From assembly GCA_002118135.1 (NCBI GenBank), contig BDIU01000167.1, positions 186,536 to 250,535 of the forward strand: a DNA stretch of 64,000 nucleotides, in the 5' to 3' direction. This DNA is from Trebouxia sp. TZW2008. Lineage: Eukaryota > Chlorophyta > Trebouxiophyceae > Trebouxiales > Trebouxiaceae. Position numbers and translations under genes: made by a program. Shown piece by piece: positions 10,001 through 20,317 of the stretch. The notes below the pieces were generated by a model. The model had not been told where the DNA came from and searched no databases. It saw only the letters and a program-made list of their open reading frames with translations. Position 1 is the stretch's first letter. Every line of letters starts with the position of its first letter.

Positions 10001-13000
10001 ATCAATGCACCAAAGTTGATCGACCCTGGCTTCAAACACATCAGACTCCAATGCTGCAGCACAACCAGTTGTGTTGTGCAGAATTGCCTCGACCAGATCG
10101 GCTGAAAGTGTTGGCAGAGCAGGCTGTGGCAAGGAAGAAGACTGAGCTACAGGTCTGTATGCATGCTTTTCCACTTACTTGCAGCCACAACCATTTTTAA
10201 TCATGTAGCGTTTCACGCTGAGTGAAACAATGTAAGTAGTGGGCAAGAGATACGGAGCATGTACTTGGGTCCTTGCTTTTGTAGCTTTGATGTTTGAGCA
10301 TCGCGTCTACAGCAATTACAGGCTCTGATGCATATCAGATCAGTGCCAGCACCCACTCATTTGCAAGCACACCCTTGCAAACGCAGATGAAGCATCACTA
10401 TTGGCTGCATATAGCCCTGAACATGCAAGACATGATGCTGCTATGTCGTTGGGCAGGGTAAGAGCAATGAGCTACAGCAGATTCAGGCAAGCTCAAGCAG
10501 CAATGAAGGCCTTCTCAGGGACAAAAGAGCTGAGCTGAATTTGAAGAAGACAGAAATGGATGACTTGAGGCACCAATTGAGATCAGGGCTCAGCAGAATC
10601 TACACTCAGGTGTCATGTGGTCATCAAAAAACTCCATGATCAGTAGAGCTTTTGTCCATCATCAACAGCGTCAACAAAACTGTGCACCCTACATTCAGCC
10701 AATCATTGCTTTGCCATCTTGACGTCGACAGCATAGAAGTACTGGCTTGCTGCTCAACTTTATGCATCAGCATTGTCTCACACCAAGCCTTGGCAAGCAG
10801 CCCAATGCATCATGTATCCTGTTCCATGCTGTCATCAAGATCCACTGTGTAGTGTTGGATCTGCCTTGTATATGAACATGCTTATGCCATGCCATGCAGG
10901 GTAACAACCAACAAGAAGATCCAACTGCTGCTAGTCAGCAGATGGAGAGCAAGAGAGCTGATGATCAGAGCAAGCTACAGAGGATTAGTGCACTGGGATT
11001 GCACCTGAGACATAACAAGAAGGTTGCCCAGGAACAGCACAAGTGCTGCACTTGTGACAGGCCCCTCAACCCTGCTACTGAGCTGCAAAGCTTTCTCAGG
11101 AAGCAGGTATGAACCTAAGACCTTGTGCTCATGTGGCACAGCTGCTGTTGCATCTGACCTCAGGCAGTTGTATACAGTGCTTTGGTAGCGCTAACACCAA
11201 GTGTGCAGTTTGCTAGCAGCATGTATTCTCATTCCTGTTAGCAAATGTGCCTCCACATATACAGTGTCGCATCAAGCAACACCTTGATGTCAGTGTTGAT
11301 GGTACATGACCCCTGTGTCATCAGCCAACTGGCAGGTGTTTTCTCTTCCTTGACGACATTGTGTAAAATCTACATTGCAGGATGAAGACATCGGCACAAT
11401 ACCAGCCAAGCAGCGGGCCTTGGAGGCAACTGTGAGCGATGCGCAGTCCAAGCTGGAACTCATCAAGCAGCTGCAGCCACACTGGCTCAGGTATGAATCA
11501 ATCATAGTATCAGCTATTATTGTCAGCGACAGCTATTTACGTCTCCATGTTTTCTTGCCCACATTTTGCAGACATTGCTGCATACTGCCAGTGACTGTCA
11601 TCATAACAAAGCACATGTTCTAGCACAGGCACTAGGTGTGTGTTGTCTGTGTGTTGCACTCTGGCTCAGGCATCCTATTGCAGAGCCTTTTCTACTGACA
11701 ATTTTGACATGCATTGCCAGAGTTGCAAATACATTTGAGCCAGACTGCGTGTTCTGACATTGCCAAAACAAGCATCTCAAGCTATGCCTTCCGCTCAATA
11801 TGGCCAGCCACCTGTGTCTCACCTGTTTGCCATGTCACTTTGTTCCTGCAGATGTCAAGACAGTCTGAAACGTCTGCATATGTCTGGGCAGCAGGCAAGA
11901 CTTGGTCGGGCAGTTGCTTGCAAATAAAAGCTGTGGCCAGCATCATACTGGGTGGCACACAACATGCTCAATTGCTCATTCTCTTGCAAGCAGAAGCGTC
12001 GACTGTGGTAACATCAGATTCCAGCTGCCTGTTTATGCAGGCTGCAGTCACTGCGGGACACATACGTCCCAGCGCTGCAAAGGAAAGCAGACTCTCTGGA
12101 GGCCGACAGCTCTCATGACATTCAAAGGCTGGAGGAGCTGCAAGCTGAGTACGCACTCCTTGAGCATGAGCTGCAGGTAAACAAGCTGGCCTCACATGCT
12201 GCTATACAAATCTGATTGCTGACACTATGCAAGCTTGTGCTTGAGCACAGTACTGCGTCGACTTGCCATTGATGTTGGACTGTTTGATTGCAATCAAATC
12301 TAGCTGAGCTGTATCATTGCACCAGCAGGTCAGAGCTGAATTAGGCTTTGTTGCCTGTCCCCCATCAGAAGCGTGATGTAGATCACTACTGCAGAGATAC
12401 TGCCAGCAACGCTGCATGCCAAAATTGTGCATGAGAATTTGAGCAGCCTCAGACAGCTCAGCATGTTCAGAACTGCTACAATCAATGTAAACTGTACTGC
12501 CTCAGCGCAGATTGTACAACTGGCAGTTGAGTTCAGGCTGACATTGCTGTAAGCAGAAGTCAGCATTTCTCAGTAGCTCATTCTGTCCTTTGTGGTGCAG
12601 GAGGATCAGAAGCTGCAGACACAGATGGTGTGGCAAGCAGATCAGCTGTTGCAAGCTTGTGCTAGGTTTGTGGTTAAGGAGCTGGTTTGTGCAGATATCA
12701 CCGTTCCTCCATTTGTGCTGGACCTTGCAGGAGGGTCAGAAGCTTCAGACACAGGTGGTGTGGCAAGCAGATCAGCTGCACAGGGAACTCCAAGAGCGCA
12801 AGCAGGAAGTGGTTCAGCTGCGGACGACCTCCTCTTCTTGAGCTGCTCAGCGCAGTGTTGCTGATGTGGACCATGACACAGTTTAGATGCTGATCAACAG
12901 TGACACGGCGTTGTGAAGACCTGAGTGTTCTTCAACGTACCCTGTTCAATGCAGGACGGGCAAAAGTTGCAGACACAGGTGGTGTGGCAAGCAGATCAGC

Positions 13001-16000
13001 TGCACAGAGAGCTGCAAGAGCGCAAGCAAGAGGTGGATCAGCTGCGCCTGACCTCCTCTTCTTCAGCTGCTCAGCGCAATGTCGGTGATGTGGATAATGA
13101 CCTGGACCAAGTGGAGTCTGACAAAGCGGCGCAGGAGAGAGCCAAGGATGAGTTGCTTAGGAAGCAAGGCAGGGTGAGGTAACTCTCCTCTGCTGAAGCC
13201 TGCCATAATGTTTCTCCTGGTGCAATGGGTGCCATTGTCATCAAGCAAGTTGAGTGTGACAAGGCAGCGCAGGAAAGAGCCAAGGATGACTTGCTGAGAA
13301 AGCAAGGCAGGCTGAAGTAATTTTACCTCTGCTGAAGCCTGCTACAGTCTTTGCTTGCCGTAAAGCCTTCCTTTATTCTCGAGCAAGTCATCCTCATGGT
13401 GTTGGTGCTGGTGTTGGTGTTGGTGTTGGGATTGCTGGCAAAGTGGGGTTCAAAGCATGCGCCTTGCGCAGGAGTGAGATTGACACAGCCAACGAGCAGT
13501 GGCACAAGGTCAGGGAGGAGAAACTCAAGGCAGACAATCTTGCACAGCAGCGGGCAAGCCTAGAAAGCCGGATAGAGGACCTTGAGGGTGAGTGCAGCTC
13601 ATTGCAGCAGCAGATGCAGCAAGACAAGGCAAAGCAGGCGCCTTTGGACTCCAAGCGGCAGCAGTATATCAGGTAGGGGTCTCAGCCATAAAGGCAGCTG
13701 CAAGCATTTGCTCGGAAGCATCGTCGGAAGATATGATATACTGTCTCTGTATGCTATATGCAACAACCCAGGAAGGTACTGCAGCAAGTTTCGAGAATGC
13801 TGCAGACATGTTCACAGCCTTGACTGGTGAGTCTGAGACTTGTTTCTTTTAGTTGCAGTTTCAAGGTGTTGTGTATGCCAGGACATGGGACATGATCCAC
13901 ATACTGCCAATGTTGCACCTGTTTGCCTGAAGGCAAACGCAGTGTTGTGCATGCACACAAAGTTGAACATATCTGAGATGTCTATTGGACCCACAGTGAA
14001 AGGGATGCACAGCAAGCAGCTGCTCAACAGTGAGAGTCTGAGCGTGGGAGTCAGCTACGAGAGGTGTAACCTGTCCAATCAGCTGGCCAACCGCAACCAG
14101 CCCATTCAGGAGTATATAGCGCAGAATAAGGCAGATAATCTGCAGCGGCTCACAGATCATTTCAATGCTTGCAAACAGCGGCAAGACAAGCTAGAGGTTG
14201 TAAGTGCAGCCCTAGTGCAACTCTTGCTTTGCAACTCACAAGGTTTCTGTCGGGCCTGCAGTGAAAGGGATGCACAGCGGGCATCTGCTCAGCAGCAAGA
14301 GTCTGAGGGTGAGAGTCAGCTGCGAGAGGTGCACAATCTGTCCAATCAGCTGGCAAATCGCAACCAGCCCATTCAAGAGTACATTGCCCAGAACAAGGCA
14401 GATGCTTTGCAGCGGCTCACTGCTGATTTGGATGCCTGCAAACGGCGGCAAGACAAACTAGAGGGAGAAGTTCAGGTGAGCCAAGTTTTACTTGTGCTCA
14501 CAAGCACATCAGGTGTTTTGTCTTTGGCTGCATCAGACAAAGGGCAGCTGAATACAAAGGCTAGGGGCAAACTCACAGACGCTGGCAGATAACTGTTTAC
14601 AATGACCTCACCTCCCTTCACGCTCAGTATAACTGGTTTAGGATAGCACAGGGCCAGCCTGGTTGGAGACAGTTGATTGCTCCAGTGTGTACCTAGCTGG
14701 GCCTGCTAAGCCTGTCTAGCACATGTTCAGAATAAATTCATGAACAAAAGGGCATCTGCATGGGCCTAGGGGAAAGCATCAGGAGAAGCAATGCCTCTGC
14801 ACGCAGATCAGCAGCTTGTCTGCTTTCATGAGGACTGTTGCTGCAATCTTTGCCATTTGCTGGAATTTGCTCTGGTTGAACAGCATTGGTCCCCTGAGCT
14901 CCTCATAGCATAGAGCATTGCAAATTGCATGCTTCTCGTCCTTGCACTGCATGATTGCTAGCAATATGGCTTTGCGTTGTTTTCATTTGAACTGGTGGAC
15001 TCCAAAAGTGAGTTTGTTTGCAGGCTCTTGATGAAGAACGGGCAAGCCATGATGGGGAGCTGAGAACCCGAGATGAGACTCAGCGGCAGATCAATGAATG
15101 CCTGGCCTTCAAGCTGAGCAAGCAGACTGAGGAGGAACTTGGCAGATCTATTGATGAAGTCAATGCGCAAATTGGCGATGTAAATACAGACAGAATTTCA
15201 GGCAGAACTGGACTAACACACAGATTGTAGGCATGCATGTTGCTGACATTACTCAGTAGGATCAGAACAGTGTTCTTGCATTCAAGCGCTGCTCTAGGGC
15301 AATGGCAACCTGCTTGCAAGAGCATGAAACAGCTGTCATCCACTTGACCTATGAGGTGGCAGCAAGCAAAATCAGCTGAACCTAAGCGCATTCTGTTCAG
15401 GCAATTGGGCCAGATGGCAAACTCGTCATACAGCTCGTCAATTTCGTTGCCCATACTGCTCTTCTGGTGCTTCAGGTTGGTGATCATCAAGCCATCATAT
15501 CTGAGTTTCACAGTCAGCAGCGTCACAAAGCTCAGGTGGTAGAGAAGCAGAACATGATGCGTGGTAGTCTAGCCACCATCAGGGATTCAGTTCACAGGGC
15601 TCAGCGAGATCTGTCCTCACCCAACTACCGGGACATTGATGCCAGATACAGGAAGCAGCTGATTGAGCTGAAGACAACAGAGATGGCAAACAGTGACCTG
15701 GACAAATACCACAAAGTGAGTACTGTTGTAATTTCTGTCTTACCTGTGCGTGGGAAATCTATAGGCAGATTGCACTGAGGCTTGTATGCTGGCGAGCTGA
15801 GCAGTCAAGCGGAACAGCACTTGCCAAATGTAGCATCGTGATCACGTCAAGAATTACCTCCCTGCCTTGCATTATGCAGGCATGCAGCCAGGAGACTTTG
15901 AGCATTGTTGGAGGTTCAGTGGTCTACAAGGCCGCCCTGTCCTGCTGCTTGCTGTAGGTATCACACAGCAACAACTGCCAAACCAGACTCTCTAAGGGCA

Positions 16001-18273
16001 TTCTTGGTCTGGAACTCTGTTGATCATTTCTGCAGGCACTAGAGAAGGCCTTGCTGGCGTTCCACACCACCAAGATGTCGGATATCAACAAGATCATCAA
16101 GGAGCTGTGGCAGAAGACGTACCGCAACCAGGACATTGACTACATTCAAGTAAAGGCTGACGCTGAGACTGGGCAGCGCAGCTACAACTACCGTGTGGTC
16201 ATGCTCAGCAGTGGAGCTGAGCTGGACATGAGAGGCCGATGCAGTGCTGGGCAGAAGGTGCCTTTCACCATAGCCTGTATCTCTGCACGCGTCCATCTAT
16301 CTTGACAATACTTGTTTTGGCCTTAGCTGGTTGAGGTCTGTTTGCCCTGTCCCAGCAGACCTATAAGTACCAAATTGTAATGCTGAGCAGTGAAGCTGAG
16401 TTGCATATGAGAGGCCGGTGCAGTACTGGGCAGAAGGTACTTTCCACTACAGCCTGCTTCACTGTATGCGCCCATCTACCTTGACAGTCACTGTTTGGCC
16501 TTAGCTGGTTGAGTTTTGTTTGCCCTGTCCCAGCAGACCCACAAGCACCAAGTTGTCATGCTGAGTGGTGGAGCTGAGTTCGACATGAGAGGTCAATGCA
16601 GTGCTGGTCAAATGGCACTTTCCACTATGCATCCATTAGCCTTGACTGTCCCTGTCTTGGCCTTAGCTGGTTGAGATCCTGGTTGAGACTGGGCAGCGCA
16701 GCTACAAACACCATGTGGTTATGCTGAGTGTTGAAACTGACTTGGACATGAGAGGGCGATGCAGTGCTGGGCAAAAGGTGTATTACAGCCTATCTTCCTG
16801 TAGTATCAATTCATGCCACAGAGGTTGCCAGATCAGTTTGAGATGCTTTTTTGCTTTGCCTGCATGCATCCATTCAGCTTGTGTGCCAGTGACAATCACC
16901 TTTTGGGCTCAGCAGGTCAGGTGATTTTCCAAATGGTTTTCCATTGCGTATCTGCTCAGTGAGCTACAAAGTAATCCTCCACTCTGATGGCTTTGCAGGT
17001 GTTGGCATGCCTCATCATCCGTCTTCCCTTGGCCGAGACATTCTGTCTCAACTGCGGTATCTTGGCACTCCATGACCTATCACTACTCTGAACAGCAATG
17101 TACCTTCCCGCCTTAGTATCATGAACATGCATATCATGCTCATGCAGGTGTTGGCATGTCTTATCACCCAGCTTGCCTTAATTGAGAAATTCTGCCTCGA
17201 CTGCTCCAGTTTTACATCTGCACTGCACAGATTTGGCACTTGATGAGCCTACCACTGCTGAGAACAGCAATGTCATAATATGTTCATGGGGTACTGGATT
17301 CCCTGTCTCAGTATCATCAGAATGCATGTCTTGCTCTTGCAGGTGTTGGCATGCCTCATCATCCGCCTCGCTTTGGCTGAGACATTCTGCCTCAAGTGCA
17401 GTATTTTGGCACTCGACAAGCCTCACAATAACCTACATGCTGAAAACAGCACTAGTAACGAATTCTGCTTCAAATGCGGTACTGCAGCACTTGATGAGCC
17501 TACAAGCACCGTGAATAGCAAATAAAGCGCAGTATCATGACCATGCATGTCATGCTTTTGCAGGTGTTGGCATGTCTCATCATCAGGCTTGCGTCGGCTG
17601 AGACATTCTGCCTTGACTGTGGAATCTTGACGCTTGATGAGCCTGCCACTGTTTCTGATTAGCAATGTCACTTCCTGTTGCAAGGGCATGAACATGCATG
17701 TCTTGCTTTTGTAGGTTTTGGCATGTCTCATTATCAGGCTTGCGTTGGCTGAGACATTCTGCCTCAACTGCGGAATTTTGGCGCTTGATGAGCCTACCAC
17801 CAACCTAGATGCTGACAACAGCGCTAGCCTGGCAGAGGCACTGCGCAGCATTATGATGACGAGACGAGAGCAGGAGAACTTCCAGCTGGTCGTCATCACA
17901 CACGATGAAAGGTATGGCATTTCAATGACAGATGAGTGGCAGACATGTTGCAGTTGGCATGTCAAAGGTCTCAAAGATTTCTAGAAAGGCCAATCTGTCA
18001 AAGCATTCGAAGAAAATTGAGCAGAAGTTGACGCGTTTCAAAGTATCTTGTCGGTAGCTACTGTATGTTGTCCTTGGCTGCAAAAATCGGTGTACGTTGA
18101 TATCTTCTTGCAACTGTTGAAACTGTAGATTGCAGCTGTGACAGTTCACACACGTGTTGCTGTGCAGATTTGCGCACATGATTGGCACAAGGGAGCATGC
18201 TGACCACCTGTGGCGCATCACCAAAGATGACAATCAGCATAGCCATATAGCACAGGAGGATCTCTTGTCTTGA
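4001..18273 (+). CDS. RAD50: DNA double-strand break repair ATPase RAD50, about 25-30 exons
   Basis: RAD50 is the SMC-like ATPase of the MRE11-RAD50-NBS1 complex, which tethers and processes DNA ends. Exon 1 is 4001-4018 (MCTIDK). Exon 2, 4096-4200, gives [11 protein letters not shown] and Walker A GHNGAGKT, split by an intron before TIIECL in exon 3 (4304-4390). Next are 4464-4552, 4632-4779 (SYRCADIDR...LMGVSK), 5078-5194 ([14 protein letters not shown]) and 5611-5799, then long coiled-coil exons to about 10.6 kb. The zinc hook [10 protein letters not shown] (CxxC) is in the exon at about 10.90-11.11 kb. The return coiled coil follows. The exon 16036-16257 holds the ABC signature (RGRCSAGQK), 17715-17911 holds Walker B and D-loop ([13 protein letters not shown]) plus VVITHDER, and the last exon 18168-18273 ends ...[12 protein letters not shown]. 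The family identity is certain; some middle exon borders are approximate. The gene is inflated by tandem exon and intron duplications (listed separately). Confidence 0.93.
4888..5077 (+). repeat. Degenerate duplicates of the start of RAD50 exon 6
   Basis: The acceptor and first bases of the exon at 5078 (GCACGTATGCAG then GCAATCTTGGAGAATG) recur upstream as CAGCACCTGTGCAG then GCAACATTGTCAAG at about 4911 and CAGCACCTGTGCAG then GCAATGTTGTCGAG at about 4988. Both upstream copies have decayed reading frames but keep an acceptor-like AG. Confidence 0.6.
5270..5560 (+). repeat. Three diverged tandem repeats in a RAD50 intron
   Basis: Motifs such as CAGCTGACTGAACAAGCTTGAGGCATCA, GCTGATTGAGCAAACT and GCCGCTGACTGAGCAAGTTTGAGGCATCA recur near 5295, 5393 and 5497. 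They are followed by ATTTGCCATGC- or TTTGCCAAGC-like text. The unit is about 100 nt and shows no open frame of its own. Confidence 0.55.
6033..6093. repeat. (TATG)n microsatellite, about 15 units
   Basis: An uninterrupted TATG tetranucleotide run lies in a RAD50 intron, turning into TCTG at its end. It produces artificial open frames of repeated Met-Tyr-Val-Cys on the plus strand and Ile-His-Thr-Tyr on the minus strand. Confidence 0.95.
9050..9310 (+). repeat. Five short tandem copies of a RAD50 exon-intron (donor) junction
   Basis: The exon end GCTAGAAAAGCTTCTGC..GACAG plus its donor GTGCGTCTTGTTGGC is repeated about every 55 nt: near 9068, 9110, 9155, 9198, 9236 and partially 9275. Typical text is AAGGCTTCTGCATTGCAGCAGGTGCG. 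Later copies keep or alter the GT (AGGTAC, AGGTGT, AAGTGC, AGGTGC). Use of a later donor would extend the exon. Confidence 0.75.
12599..13320 (+). repeat. Tandem copies of RAD50 coiled-coil exons (three plus a partial)
   Basis: The segment [20 protein letters not shown] is encoded at about 12599 (truncated after the first 19 codons), 12730 and 12955. The copy at 12730 carries an in-frame TGA at 12839-12841, where the copy at 12955 has a serine TCA. The end of the third copy ([18 protein letters not shown]) recurs at about 13255-13318 ([18 protein letters not shown] followed by LK and TAA). The 12955 copy is therefore the likely functional exon. The others are dead or poison exons. Confidence 0.8.
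13398..13432. repeat. (GGTGTT)n short tandem repeat
   Basis: About six imperfect copies of GGTGTT or GGTGCT lie in a RAD50 intron just before the exon encoding [17 protein letters not shown]. The repeat is purely simple sequence. Confidence 0.85.
13990..14475 (+). repeat. Duplicated RAD50 coiled-coil exon, first copy broken
   Basis: The copy at about 14262-14475 reads [20 protein letters not shown] to [20 protein letters not shown] and DKLEGEVQ without a break. The copy at about 13996-14198 has the same order, but CAGTGAGAG (TGA stop) replaces CAGCAAGAG and an indel shifts the frame before [11 protein letters not shown]. The first copy is thus a relic of the same exon plus its flanking intron (GTGAAAGGGATGCACAGC occurs in both). 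Confidence 0.8.
14644..14723. repeat. Dispersed intronic element, copy 1 (about 80 nt)
   Basis: TAGCACAGG, CTGGTTGGAGA, TGATTGCTCCAGTG, GTACCTAGC, GCCTGC and CTAGCA occur in the same order and spacing at 29531-29610, in an intron of an unrelated gene. GGAG...CTCC can pair around an 11-nt loop. The ends TAGCACA and CTAGCAC are related. It could be an intron-encoded small RNA or a short interspersed repeat. Only two copies are visible. Confidence 0.55.
16359..16777 (+). repeat. Three extra copies of the RAD50 ABC-signature exon
   Basis: Downstream of the real exon (16036-16257) lie 16359-16436, 16537-16614 and about 16678-16777. They encode [18 protein letters not shown] and RGRCSAGQK. The first two are each 78 nt, start after CAGCAG and are in phase 0. 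The first ends at a GTAC donor, while the second ends at GCACTT, so its GT is lost. The third resembles the 5' part of the real exon better (ETGQRSY) and ends at AAAAG then GTGTAT. The introns between them (CTTGACAxTCxCTGTxTTGGCCTTAGCTGG) are also repeated. Confidence 0.85.
16999..17680 (+). repeat. Four degenerate copies of the RAD50 Walker B exon
   Basis: Copies start after TTGCAG, ATGCAG or similar at 16999, 17148, 17343 and 17564, and each begins with GTGTTGGCATG. They encode variants of [19 protein letters not shown], but then diverge and stop: ALHDL then TGA, a frame-decayed copy, ALDKPHNN with a second partial ALDEP then TAA, and [10 protein letters not shown] then TAG. Only the fifth copy (17715-17911) keeps [10 protein letters not shown], the rest of the lobe and a donor. 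The unit is about 150-220 nt. Confidence 0.88.
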
Positions 18274-18986
18274 TTGTGCTGTCTGAAGATAGCTTACATT
18301 GACCTGGGCAAACACAGGCCCTAATCTAATTTTGTAGTGCTGTACTGCTCGGCATACAGTTGTTCTGCCAATAGCCAGATTATTGCATCAAATAGTTTGA
18401 GTAAGGCTATTGTGCATGCATGCTGCTTTGTCCAAATGCAGTGTATGGTCTCACAATTGGATCCTGCTTAGGCCTTGATAAGGGGCGACCTAGTCAAGCT
18501 TTAGCTGCAAGCATTTGCGGCGACTGAGGGATTAAGCAGGAATATTGTGATCCACAGAATTTGTTTGATGCCTGGAGATGTGTCTGTACGGGGCAAACCG
18601 CTCTGCATCTGTGAAAATGGTCCAATTGCTCATGCCATGGGACGCCTTTTGCTTGTTCAAAACAAACTTTGTGATGTCGACTGAAAAGTAGTGCAAGTAA
18701 ACGCTTAATGGTTCTTGGACAAGGCATGAACAGCCAAAACGGGTCAGCAAGAGCTGTTGATTACTGTGTGCATGTGTGGGGGCGAACAGCCAGGCAAATT
18801 GCTGACTGCTGAGCGCTCATGCCAAGCAGGCTGCAGGCATGCTGAAGAGTGGCTGGCAGACCTGCTCCAGGGTCGTTTGGATGCTGTGATCAGATCTTCA
18901 TGCCCTCCTGCAACCGCGGTAGCAAGCCAGGGCAGGAACCGGACCCTTACGCACCTGACGTGGGTGCGCTGCGCATGCACTCTCAC
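18274..18986. other. Intergenic region RAD50 - PsbP-domain gene
   Basis: This region has the 3' flank of RAD50 and the upstream region of the next gene. No convincing coding exon, repeat array or RNA gene was seen. Short open frames on both strands lack family resemblance. Confidence 0.5.
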
Positions 18987-20317
18987 ATGACGACATCGGC
19001 AGTTTCGCCTGCTGCTGGACTGGCGAAAGTTCGCGCTGTTAGCGTTTGCAGAGGTCACAGATCACCACATGCCGCTAGCAAGATTGTCGTATGCAGTAGT
19101 GACAACAAAGAGCCCACGACATTTCAGCCGTCGAGGCGAGGCTTTGCGTTGTATTCCTGTAATTTAGCCGTCTTGGCAGCTGCATCGCTCAACCAAAGTG
19201 ACGGCAGGACGATCGTGAACAGCTTGCTTGGTACGCACTACACAGAGCTTCGTGCTTGAACGGCAGCTTGTAGGCGCCTCTCTGACCTCCATGACCTAGA
19301 CCAACGCTCTGGGCTGAGCAGGCGCATATGGTTTGCCACAGTTGAAAGGAACGCCAGGCTTTCGCACTCTAGATGACCCAGAAAGAGAGTTTCTGCTAGA
19401 ATATCCTGCCTCCTGGGTTGGTCGAGCAAACAGGCAGCGGTCTGGCCTCGCAGTCAGTGACTACAATGTACGCACAGCTAATTGTGGATTCGTGCACTAC
19501 GTTCTACTGTTACCACTGAGTCTGTGTCGTGCAAGGTGCAGTCTTCAGACAAGCTTGTGGTTGAGGTCTTCCCTCAACCTGAGCAAGATGATAAGTTGCT
19601 GCCAGAAGTCATTCAGCACCTCATTTCTCCTGGCCAAGAAATTGGTGGCGACTCTAGACTGTTGCTGCCTAGTGACAAACAAGTGGCCACCGAGTCAGAA
19701 AACATCGGTGGCCAGGTATGTTTCGCAAGTCTGGTGCAAAGCGCATACTGTGCATACATTTGCATATTCCTCCAGGCACGAATTGCTCAGGTAGAAACTT
19801 GAGCATGCTGGCAGGCATCAATGTATATTGCTGCCTTTCATTTCTGGCAGTGTGCATGTTAAAGCCTCTGCCATCTGCCTGCCTCAGCCTGACAATGCAC
19901 TTTGACAGGAGTATTTGTACATGAGATTTCCGTCAGAAACCATCACACGCAGTGGCTACCAAATCAAGAGGAAGCACTTAGCTGTTGCATCAACACGCAA
20001 TGGCATAGTATATGCCTGTGGAGCAAGGTGAGTGCATATTTTGTGCAGGCAAACATTTTGCTGCAGCTTGACTTCAAGTCGGACAGTACAACATGTCCTG
20101 CATTCCAGTATCCGTGCTGGCCAATGCATCTGTCTCAAATCTGCATGCAGTCTCAAGCTACATGGTGAAGGTTCAGAGGCTTTTCAGTGTGCTTGTGCTT
20201 GTGTTTCACAGACTGCTGACATCTTGCGCGTGCAGTGCAAGAAGCGATCAGTACAACAAGGCTAAGGAGGAGCTGCTGTCACACATCGTTGAGTCATTCA
20301 GAGTTCGGCAGATCTGA
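18987..20317 (+). CDS. PsbP-domain protein, thylakoid lumen
   Basis: The product belongs to the PsbP-like/PPD family of lumenal proteins linked to photosystem II or other thylakoid complexes. The chosen ATG opens MTTSAVSPAAGLAKVRAVSV, a chloroplast transit-like stretch. It is followed by FQPSRRGFALYSCNLAVLAA, a twin-arginine plus hydrophobic lumen-targeting signal. Later exons give LKGTPGFRTLDDPEREFLLE and YPASWVGRANRQRSGLAVSD (about 19343-19466), DKLVVEVFPQPEQ...IGGQ (to about 19715), EYLYMRFPSETITRSGYQIK...GIVYACGA (about 19910-20029) and SDQYNKAKEELLSHIVESFR with TGA at 20315-20317. The order (FLLEYP..W, SD.N, DK..VEVF, then A...G..Y and SFRV) is that of PsbP domains. The junction from first to second exon is not certain. 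Which PPD subfamily it belongs to was not decided. Confidence 0.8.

Noticed and set aside
17343..17525. Functional alternative RAD50 Walker B exon (third copy)
   Set aside because: It keeps [15 protein letters not shown] but has ALDKP instead of ALDEP, then rearranged sequence and a TAA, with no usable donor; treated as a relic or poison exon.
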